This document shows positions 33,565 through 39,632 of a stretch of 48,952 nucleotides of DNA, in pieces. This DNA comes from Salinispora cortesiana (GTDB lineage Bacteria > Actinomycetota > Actinomycetes > Mycobacteriales > Micromonosporaceae), in the NCBI RefSeq assembly GCF_000484695.1, contig NZ_AXVR01000038.1, positions 1 through 48,952 of the forward strand, written 5' to 3'. The translations under genes were made by a program, and so were the position numbers. The number at the start of each line of letters is the position of its first letter. The stretch's first letter is position 1. The notes under the pieces are model-generated. The model was given only the letters and a program-made list of their open reading frames with translations. It was not told the origin of the DNA and did not search any database.

Positions 33565-35331
33565 TCAGCGGGCGATCTCGGTGACCCGGGACTCGCGGAC
33601 CACGGTGACCCGGATCTGCCCCGGATAGGTCAGCTCCTCCTCGATCTGCTTAGCCACGTCCCGGGCCAGCACGGAGGCGCTGATGTCGTCCACGTCGTCC
33701 GGCCGGACCATCACCCGGACCTCCCGGCCCGCCTGCATCGCGAAGACCCGCTCCACGCCGAGCTTGCCCCCCGCGATCTCCTCGATCCGCTCCAGCCGCC
33801 GCACGTACGCCTCCAGGCTCTCCCGGCGGGCCCCCGGCCGCCCCCCGGAGCAGGCATCCGAGGCCTGGGTGAGCACCGCCTCAACGGTCTGCGGCGGCAC
33901 CTCGTTGTGGTGCGCCTCGATGGCGTGCACGACGTCCTCGCTCTCGCCGTACTTGCGGGCGACATCGGCACCGACGATGGCGTGGCTGCCCTCGACCTCG
34001 TGGGTGAGCGCCTTGCCGATGTCGTGCAGAAACGCGCACCGCTTGATCGTCGGCACGTCCAACCGCAGCTCAGCGGCCATAATGCCGGCGATGTGGGCGC
34101 TCTCGACGAGGTGTTTGAGCACGTTCTGCCCGTACGAGGTGCGATAGCGCAGCCGGCCCAGCAGGCCGACCAACTCGGGGTGGATCTCGGTGATGCCAAC
34201 CTCGACCAGGGCATCCTCGGCGGCGCGCTGACAGAGCTGCGCCACCTCCTGCCGGGCCAGGTCGTGCACCTCCTCGATCCGGTGCGGATGGATACGCCCG
34301 TCCAGGACGAGCTTCTCCAGGGTGAGCCGGCCGACCTCCCGACGCACTGGGTCGAAGCAGGAGAGCAGCACCGCCTCGGGGGTGTCGTCAATGATCAGGT
34401 TGACTCCGGTGACCGATTCGAAGGTGCGGATGTTGCGCCCCTCCCGACCGATGATCCGGCCCTTCATCTCGTCGCCCGGCAGGTGCAGCACGCTGACCAC
34501 GCTCTCCGCGGTCTGCTCGCTGGCCACCCGCTGGATCGCGTCAACCACGATGTGCCGGGCGCGCTCCTCGCCCGTGCTACGCGCCTCGGCCTCAATGTCC
34601 CGGACGAGCAGCGCGGCCTCCCGCTTGGCCTGCGCCTCGATCGCCTCGACCAACTCGCCGCGGGCCGCCTCCGCGGTGAGCCCTGCGACCCGCTCCAGCT
34701 CGCGGCGTCGCTGCTGCTCGGCCTGCTCCAGCTCCCGGTCCCGCTCGGCGAGCGCCGACTCCCGGGCCTCCAGGGCCGCGTTGGCGGCGCTGAGCTGCCG
34801 ATCCCGCTCGGCGAGCCGCTCGACCTCCTCGGTGTGCAGCCGCTCCCGGTCGTCCATCCGGGCGGCCCGCCGCTCCACCTCAGCCGCCTGTTCCCGGGTG
34901 GTCACGGCGAGGACGGCGGCCTCCCGTTCTCCGCTGCGCCGGGCGGCGGTCCGTAGCTGTTCGGCTTCGGCCTCGGCCTGCTTGTGCACCCGTTCCAGGA
35001 GGGTGTCGGCTTCGGCGCGGGCACCGTCGAGCACCCGCCGGGCTTCGGCGCGGGCCGCCTTGGCCTCGGCGCGGGCGGCGGCGGCTTCGGTGCGGGCCGC
35101 GGCGGCGGCGGACTTCGCCGCGTCGATGGTGCTGTTCGCCTCGTCGGCGGCCGACCGCAGCGCGGCGAGGGATTGTTCCTGGCGGTCTTTCTCCGCGATG
35201 AAGGCCGGGTCCTCGGGCCGCGAGGTGCCGGCGATGCCGCGGACGGCCCGGACACCCATCAGCACCGCACCGACCACGATGACGGTGAGCAGCAGGACGG
35301 CCACGAGGAGGACCGCGTCGAGCCCGTTCAT
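33565..35331 (-). CDS. rny: Ribonuclease Y
   Basis: This 588-aa protein is the membrane-anchored endoribonuclease that starts mRNA decay. An N-terminal helix (AVLLVAVLLLTVIVVGAVLM) is followed by a long Ala/Glu/Arg coiled coil to about residue 270. The KH domain contains GRIIGREGRNIRTFE. The HD phosphohydrolase domain contains FLHDIGKALTHEVEGSHAIV. The coiled coil is very alanine-rich. ATG 35331 starts the membrane helix; the frame is open 74 codons earlier but that part is arginine/proline noise. The leader carries a strong hairpin (35470-35502). recX lies 490 bp upstream on the same strand. Confidence 0.95.
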   Translation of the reverse strand: MNGLDAVLLVAVLLLTVIVVGAVLMGVRAVRGIAGTSRPEDPAFIAEKDRQEQSLAALRSAADEANSTIDAAKSAAAAARTEAAAARAEAKAARAEARRVLDGARAEADTLLERVHKQAEAEAEQLRTAARRSGEREAAVLAVTTREQAAEVERRAARMDDRERLHTEEVERLAERDRQLSAANAALEARESALAERDRELEQAEQQRRRELERVAGLTAEAARGELVEAIEAQAKREAALLVRDIEAEARSTGEERARHIVVDAIQRVASEQTAESVVSVLHLPGDEMKGRIIGREGRNIRTFESVTGVNLIIDDTPEAVLLSCFDPVRREVGRLTLEKLVLDGRIHPHRIEEVHDLARQEVAQLCQRAAEDALVEVGITEIHPELVGLLGRLRYRTSYGQNVLKHLVESAHIAGIMAAELRLDVPTIKRCAFLHDIGKALTHEVEGSHAIVGADVARKYGESEDVVHAIEAHHNEVPPQTVEAVLTQASDACSGGRPGARRESLEAYVRRLERIEEIAGGKLGVERVFAMQAGREVRVMVRPDDVDDISASVLARDVAKQIEEELTYPGQIRVTVVRESRVTEIAR

Positions 35332-35821
35332 GGTGAACTTCCTGTCGACCCCTGCCGCCTCGCCATCGCGCGCCTCCCCTTGACCGTCGCGCCGCCGGCA
35401 ACGTGCGGTGGGCGCGCTCCCGCGGCTCTGGACGCCCGACCGGAGCGGCTGACCGAAAGGGGAGCCCTCCCGTCGGCGGTGCCGCGGCGGCACTGCCGAC
35501 GGCAGCTGCAGTTGTCGCGTCGGCTCCGGACCGGCCGGGTCCGGAGCTGACACAGGGCCAACGAATCGGCCGAAAGTGATGCGGTTCTGTTACACGATCT
35601 ATGTTGTGCGCTTTGCCTGCGCTGGTCGGGCAATGTGAGCCTTATGGCGAGGCTAGGTCCCCGGAGCCGGTCCGGTCAAGGAAACCATGATCAATGCATC
35701 CGAACGGAGCGGATTTACAGCGTTACGCAATGCTGATCAATGATCGGGTGAAAGCGCACAAAAAGGAGGTAATCGTCTCTGGCCGACATGGCTGTGACCA
35801 AGCGGCCACGTAAGCCCTTGG
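35332..35821. other. 490-bp region between recX and rny
   Basis: No confident gene lies here. On the minus strand it should hold the rny promoter (TTGACC at about 35675-35680 with TAGCCT about 18 bp on) and a roughly 300-nt leader with a hairpin. The part 35560-35790 is noticeably AT-richer than its surroundings. On the plus strand AAAAAGGAGGT (35760-35770) is a perfect ribosome-site sequence, followed only by tiny frames. Confidence 0.6.
35470..35502 (-). promoter_or_regulatory. Strong stem-loop in the rny leader
   Basis: CCGTCGGC (35470-35477) pairs with GCCGACGG (35495-35502), continued by a wobble pair and GTGCC/GGCAC around a 5-nt loop, 14 pairs in all. It lies about 140 nt before the rny start. 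RNase genes often control themselves through leader structures; that is inference here. Confidence 0.5.
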
Positions 35822-35824
35822 TCA
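35795..35824 (-). terminator. Hairpin overlapping the recX stop codon
   Basis: TGACCAAG (35795-35802) and CTTGGTCA (35817-35824) are perfect arms, with a further GGC/GCC pairing inside. The recX TGA is within the right arm. It probably ends the recA-recX transcript before rny. Confidence 0.6.
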
Positions 35825-36484
35825 GGGATCGACCTCGGTGTCGCTGAGCGCCTCAGCGTCGATCTGCTCCGCGAACTCGGCCGCTTCGGCGCTCTGCGCC
35901 GCGAGGGCCTCCTTCACCGCCCGAATCGCCACCCCCGGCGAATAGCCCTTGCGGGCCAACATGCCGACCAGTCGCCGAAACACCGCGTCCGGCTCCCCCC
36001 GGGCGGCACGCAGCTTCCGCTCCGCCAGGGCACGGGCCGTCTCTGCCTCGGTCTCGTCGTCCAGCTCGCCGAGCGCGGCCTTCGCCACATCACCATCGAC
36101 GCCACGCTGGCGCAGCTCGGTGGCGAGGGCGCGGCGGGCGAGGCCACGGCCGGCGTGCCGGCTGGAGACCCAGGCCCGCGCGAAGGCCGCATCATCGATC
36201 ATGCCGACCTCGTCGTAGCGGTCGAGGACCGCGGTGGCGACCTCCGCCGAGATGCCCCGCCGTGTCAGCGCCCGGGCCAGCTCGGCCCGGGTACGCGGAC
36301 GCACGGCGAGCTGCCGCAGGCAGACCTCCCGCGCCAGCTCGGCCTCGTCCGTGGGCGAGGCCGAGCTGGTCGCGGCGTCGGCGTTACGTCGGCCACGGCG
36401 GGGGGCAGCCGCCGCGGTGGCGTCACCCGTGCGCGGCGGGCTGGCATCCCACCCCCGCCCCGTACGGGCCCGTCGTGACGGCAC
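35822..36484 (-). CDS. recX: Regulatory protein RecX
   Basis: This 220-aa protein binds RecA filaments and limits RecA activity. It has the three-helix RecX repeats (CLRQLAVRPRTRAELARALT, RYDEVGMIDDAAFARAWVSS, LARRALATELRQRGVDGDVA) and a C-terminal one (VFRRLVGMLARKGYSPGVAI). An N-terminal stretch of about 45 residues is Arg/Ala-rich and not part of the fold. GTG 36484 has AGGAT close upstream and follows the recA stop by 11 bp, so both are on one transcript. Confidence 0.93.
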   Translation of the reverse strand: MPSRRARTGRGWDASPPRTGDATAAAAPRRGRRNADAATSSASPTDEAELAREVCLRQLAVRPRTRAELARALTRRGISAEVATAVLDRYDEVGMIDDAAFARAWVSSRHAGRGLARRALATELRQRGVDGDVAKAALGELDDETEAETARALAERKLRAARGEPDAVFRRLVGMLARKGYSPGVAIRAVKEALAAQSAEAAEFAEQIDAEALSDTEVDP

Positions 36485-36495
36485 CGGTATCCTGC

Positions 36496-37542
36496 TCAGA
36501 AGTCGACCGGCGGCAACTCCGGACCGCCAGCGGCGTCACCCGTGCCGGCACCGACGCCGAGCTTCTCCAGGATCTTCTTCTCGATCTCGACGGCCACGTC
36601 CGGGTTCTCCCGAAGGAACTCGCGGGCCTTCTCCTTGCCTTGGCCGAGCTGGTCGCCCTCGTAGGTGTACCACGCACCGGACTTCCGGATGATCGCCTGC
36701 TCGACGCCCACGTCGATCAGTGACCCCTCGCGGGAGATTCCCTTGCCGTACATGATGTCGAACTCGGCCTGCTTGAACGGCGCGGCCACCTTGTTCTTCA
36801 CGACCTTGACCCGGGTGCGGTTACCGACCACGTCGGTGCCGTCCTTGAGGCTCTCGATGCGGCGCACATCGAGCCGGACCGAGGCGTAGAACTTCAGCGC
36901 CCGCCCACCGGTGGTGGTCTCGGGGCTGCCGAACATGACGCCGATCTTCTCGCGGAGCTGGTTGATGAAGACCGCCGTCGTGCCGGTGTGACTGAGCACA
37001 CCGGTCATCTTGCGCAGGGCCTGGCTCATCAGCCGGGCCTGGAGACCCACATGGCTGTCACCCATCTCACCCTCGATCTCGGCGCGCGGCACCAGCGCGG
37101 CCACCGAGTCGATGACGATGATGTCGAGCGCACCGGAGCGGACCAGCATGTCCGCGATCTCCAGGGCCTGCTCGCCGGTGTCCGGCTGGGAGACCAGCAG
37201 GGCGTCGGTGTCAACGCCGAGGGCCCGGGCGTATTCCGGGTCGAGGGCGTGCTCGGCGTCAACGAAGGCGGCAATGCCGCCGGAGCGCTGGGCGTTGGCC
37301 ACCGCGTGCAGTGCCACCGTCGTCTTACCGCTGCTCTCCGGGCCGTAGACCTCAATGACCCGCCCCCGGGGCAGGCCGCCCACGCCGAGGGCCACATCCA
37401 ACGCGATGGACCCGGTCGGAACCACCGCGGTCTGCACGACCGGGCGCTCCCCCAGTCGCATCACCGAACCTTTGCCGAACTGTTTATCGATCTGAGCGAG
37501 AGCAAGGTCGAGTGCCCTCTCCCGATCAGGCACTGCCGCCAT
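36496..37542 (-). CDS. recA: Recombinase RecA
   Basis: This 348-aa protein forms filaments on single-stranded DNA, drives strand exchange and triggers LexA cleavage. The Walker A motif is GPESSGKTT, Walker B lies in LDIIVIDSVAAL, and loop 1/2 residues are in EIEGEMGDSHVGLQARLMSQ and NQLREKIGVMFGSPETTTGG. ATG 37542 gives the usual N-terminus MAAVPDRERALDLAL. A GTG at 37587 in frame would add 15 residues and lies 6 bp after a -10-like TAGCGT, so a leaderless longer form is possible. Upstream are a LexA box (37672-37685), two DnaA boxes and a PafBC-type promoter. recX follows. Confidence 0.97.
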   Translation of the reverse strand: MAAVPDRERALDLALAQIDKQFGKGSVMRLGERPVVQTAVVPTGSIALDVALGVGGLPRGRVIEVYGPESSGKTTVALHAVANAQRSGGIAAFVDAEHALDPEYARALGVDTDALLVSQPDTGEQALEIADMLVRSGALDIIVIDSVAALVPRAEIEGEMGDSHVGLQARLMSQALRKMTGVLSHTGTTAVFINQLREKIGVMFGSPETTTGGRALKFYASVRLDVRRIESLKDGTDVVGNRTRVKVVKNKVAAPFKQAEFDIMYGKGISREGSLIDVGVEQAIIRKSGAWYTYEGDQLGQGKEKAREFLRENPDVAVEIEKKILEKLGVGAGTGDAAGGPELPPVDF

Positions 37543-37593
37543 CGTCGCCACCCCTGCCTTCGCCGACTTCGCTGAGCTTCGCGTCACGCGGAC

Positions 37594-37616
37594 ACGCTAG
37601 GCGCATGGTCCGACAG
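37594..37616 (-). promoter_or_regulatory. PafBC/RecA-NDp-type promoter of recA
   Basis: The minus strand reads CTGTCGGAC, eight bases, TAGCGT. This follows the LexA-independent DNA-damage promoter pattern of mycobacteria (TTGTCRGTG-N8-TAnnnT) at six of nine bases, with exact spacing and a fitting -10. In M. tuberculosis recA also has such a promoter close to the gene plus a LexA-controlled one upstream. Confidence 0.6.
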
Positions 37617-37640
37617 AACACCAGCGACCATGCCGCGAGC

Positions 37641-37667
37641 TGTGGATAAGCTCCTCGCTGTGGACAA
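37641..37667 (-). promoter_or_regulatory. Two DnaA boxes upstream of recA
   Basis: Read on the minus strand, TTGTCCACA (37667-37659) is the actinobacterial DnaA box and TTATCCACA (37649-37641) is the classical one. Both are exact, in the same orientation and 18 bp apart. They lie between the LexA box and the PafBC-type promoter. Confidence 0.75.
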
Positions 37668-37671
37668 TAGC

Positions 37672-37685
37672 CGAACAGGTGTACG
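37672..37685 (-). promoter_or_regulatory. LexA (SOS) box upstream of recA
   Basis: The plus strand reads CGAACAGGTGTACG, 13 of 14 positions of the SOS-box consensus. Its minus-strand form CGTACACCTGTTCG has the same one-base deviation as the box upstream of lexA (CGTACAGATGTTTG), so the two support each other. Confidence 0.8.
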
Positions 37686-37723
37686 AGCAGCGGCGCGACC
37701 CGCGAACGTAACGAAATGACTGC

Positions 37724-37924
37724 TCAACGGAGCCGCGCCGGCACCCGGTCCGGGTACGCGGCGACCACCGCACGCCACACGACGTGGGTCTCCTCCCCCG
37801 CAGCGAGCGCCTGCTCGATCGTCCGCTCGCCGAGGGGCGCCAGGACCTGGTCGCTGGCGATGCTGGCCGCGTAGCCCGGCCCGAACGTCTCCTCCAGCCG
37901 CGCCCAAAAGTCGGTCAGCCGCAC
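37724..37924 (-). CDS. DUF3046 protein
   Basis: This 66-aa protein belongs to DUF3046, small actinobacterial proteins encoded next to recA (Rv2738c in mycobacteria). It starts MRLTDFWARLEETFGPGYA and contains the conserved region WRAVVAAYPDRVPARLR. GGAGGATGACAC precedes the GTG. The MFS gene ends 3 bp upstream of its start, so it is probably translated from the MFS transcript. Function is unknown; the constant position suggests a tie to recombination or its regulation. Confidence 0.9.
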   Translation of the reverse strand: MRLTDFWARLEETFGPGYAASIASDQVLAPLGERTIEQALAAGEETHVVWRAVVAAYPDRVPARLR

Positions 37925-37927
37925 GTG

Positions 37928-39316
37928 TCATCCTCCCGGTCGGGCGCCCCCGGTGGGCCCTCGACGTAACGCTAACGCCACCAACGGCACCACCACGATC
38001 GCCGCCAGCAGGGTGAGCACCGGATAGCCGGCCGCCCGCATGACGAACCCGCTGACCGCGGCGGCGCCGGCGCCGGCGAGCCCCATGGTCAGATCGGAGA
38101 AGCCCTGCACACTCGGCCGCACCGATGCCGGCACCGACTCCGACAGCAGGGTGGAGCCGCCCACCATGGTGCCGGACCAACCCAACCCGAGCAGGACCAG
38201 ACCCACCGAGAGCTGCGGCGTGTGGTGGCCGGCGGTGCCGGCGACGGCGCACGCGGCGAGCAGCAGCCCAACCCCGCCGAGGATGACCGCCGGCCGGCCG
38301 AGCCGGTCGGCGAGCCAGCCCACCAGCGGGGACAGCGCGTACATGCCGGCGATGTGCAGGCTCAGCACGATCCCGACCACCCGTAGGACGTCCGCGTCGC
38401 CATGCGACTCGCCGAGCCGTACCGGGGTCATCGACATCACCGCCACCATCACCGCGTGCCCGACCGCCACCGCCGCGACGCCGAGCCGGGCCGCCGGGCG
38501 GTCGCGGACCACCTGCCAGGCCGCCCGCATCCCCGCGCCACGCCGGGCCGCCGGGCGCGGGGGCGTCATGGGCTCGGCCTCCGGATGCGGAGGCGTCATG
38601 GGCTCGGCCGCCGGACGCGAGGGCGTCGTGGACTCGGCCGCCGGGCGCGGGGGCGTCATGGACTCAGCCACCGACAGTCGCCGCGCGGTGCGCAGCGGGT
38701 CGGGCCGAAGCAGTGCGAAGAGCACGCCGGCGGCCAGCACGAAGGCGACGGCGCTGAAGGCGAACGGGCCGGCCAGTGGCGGCAGCCCCCACCCGCCGGC
38801 GACCGCGTCGGCGAGCCCCGCGAAGTTCGGGGCGGCCACCGCCCCGATGGTGGTGGCCCAGACGATCAGGGCGAGCTGCCGGCCCCGACGCGCCGGCTCG
38901 GCGAGGTCCACCGCGGCGTACCGGGCTTGGAGGTTCGCGGCGGTGCCGCCCCCGAACAGCAGACTGCCGAGGAAGAGCAGCGGCACGATTCGGGTGACCG
39001 CGGCGAGTACCACCAGCGCCGCGCCGACCGCGCCGACCAGATAGGCGACGACCAGCCCTGGACGACGCCCGTGCCCGTTCGTGATCCGGGTGATCGGGAT
39101 GGCGAGCAGCGCGGCACCCACCACAGTGGCGCTCTGGGTTAGGCCGGCGACCGCGGTGCCGGCGATCCGGGCTGCGAGCAGCGCCCCGACCGCGATCCCG
39201 ATGGTGACACCGATGCCACCAATGATCTGGGTGCCGAACAGCAGCCCCAGGGTTCGGCGTTGGATCGGCGCCACATCCGACCGGATCCGGGCCGGCGCGG
39301 TCAGCTCGGTAGTCAC
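37928..39316 (-). CDS. MFS transporter with repetitive central loop
   Basis: This 462-aa protein is a major facilitator superfamily permease with about 12 hydrophobic helices. The first half contains TLGLLFGTQIIGGIGVTIGI and a motif A-like stretch (RITNGHGRRPGL), and the second contains GWLADRLGRPAVILGG. The central cytoplasmic loop holds four copies of a 10-residue unit of the type AEPMTPPRPA, which is unusual. GTG 39316 is preferred because GGGAG lies seven bases upstream; the frame opens 11 codons earlier. The substrate is unknown. It precedes DUF3046 and recA on the same strand. Confidence 0.9.
   Translation of the reverse strand: MTTELTAPARIRSDVAPIQRRTLGLLFGTQIIGGIGVTIGIAVGALLAARIAGTAVAGLTQSATVVGAALLAIPITRITNGHGRRPGLVVAYLVGAVGAALVVLAAVTRIVPLLFLGSLLFGGGTAANLQARYAAVDLAEPARRGRQLALIVWATTIGAVAAPNFAGLADAVAGGWGLPPLAGPFAFSAVAFVLAAGVLFALLRPDPLRTARRLSVAESMTPPRPAAESTTPSRPAAEPMTPPHPEAEPMTPPRPAARRGAGMRAAWQVVRDRPAARLGVAAVAVGHAVMVAVMSMTPVRLGESHGDADVLRVVGIVLSLHIAGMYALSPLVGWLADRLGRPAVILGGVGLLLAACAVAGTAGHHTPQLSVGLVLLGLGWSGTMVGGSTLLSESVPASVRPSVQGFSDLTMGLAGAGAAAVSGFVMRAAGYPVLTLLAAIVVVPLVALALRRGPTGGARPGG
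38549..38668. repeat. Four 30-bp tandem repeats in the MFS gene
   Basis: Four in-frame 30-bp units encode variants of AEPMTPPRPA in the loop between helices 6 and 7 of the MFS transporter. Units 1 and 4 are nearest to each other in protein sequence. Confidence 0.85.
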
Positions 39317-39424
39317 AGACGACTCCCGCAGGTAAGGGGTGAACGGCACACCTATCCTTGCGCATCCCGCCCAACCGACACCGCTGGGACCCGCCGGCGA
39401 CCCACCGCCAGCACCCCAACCCGG

Positions 39425-39520
39425 CTAGCCCGGGATGATCACCGGCTGGGCGCGGGAGACCACATCCGCCAGGCTGTCGCGGGCGTCGGATATCGGGAGT
39501 TCGGCGGCGGGCTCACTCAT
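39425..39520 (-). pseudogene. Truncated Phd/YefM-type antitoxin
   Basis: This 31-codon frame begins MSEPAAELPISDARDSLADV followed by VSRAQ, which matches the N-terminal DNA-binding part of Phd/YefM antitoxins (usual length 80-95). It then runs into PVIIPG and a stop. A later minus-strand frame at 39352-39420 has a GRRRVPAV-like stretch recalling the GRRVAAVV segment of the family, so the gene may have suffered a frameshift or internal deletion. AAGG lies three bases before the ATG. TTGACC with TTGTAC 17 bp on gives a promoter. No toxin gene is found on either side. Confidence 0.65.
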
Positions 39521-39573
39521 GAGCCTTGCGTACAACTCGCACAAGTCGTACGGGTCAATCAGTGAGCCCGCCG
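39505..39573. repeat. 13-bp perfect inverted repeat around the antitoxin-remnant promoter
   Basis: CGGCGGGCTCACT occurs at 39561-39573 read on the minus strand, and its exact complement lies at 39505-39517. The arms enclose 43 bp that contain the promoter and a pseudo-palindrome (39530-39551). The whole could form nested cruciforms. The arm nearest the gene encodes the first codons of the antitoxin remnant. Confidence 0.8.
39530..39551. promoter_or_regulatory. Pseudo-palindromic operator candidate
   Basis: GTACAACT (39530-39537) and AGTCGTAC (39544-39551) are inverted with one mismatch and a 6-bp spacer. The site covers the space between -35 and -10 of the antitoxin remnant. Phd/YefM proteins bind such palindromes to repress their own genes. 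Confidence 0.5.
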
Positions 39574-39576
39574 ATC

Positions 39577-39599
39577 CGCCGGCAGCGGCACAGCCGGCG
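39577..39599 (-). terminator. Stem-loop after the MMPL gene
   Basis: CGCCGGC (39577-39583) and GCCGGCG (39593-39599) pair around a 9-nt loop, 34 bp past the stop of the MMPL transporter gene. It would separate that gene from the antitoxin remnant on the same strand. Confidence 0.5.
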
Positions 39600-39632
39600 A
39601 CCCTCCACCTCGTCTAGCGCACGCCGTCCGGG

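Noticed and set aside
35788..35847. 19-codon plus-strand gene MAVTKRPRKP...
   Set aside because: The ribosome site is 17 bp away, the frame overlaps the recX terminator and stop region, and no homologue is known to me.
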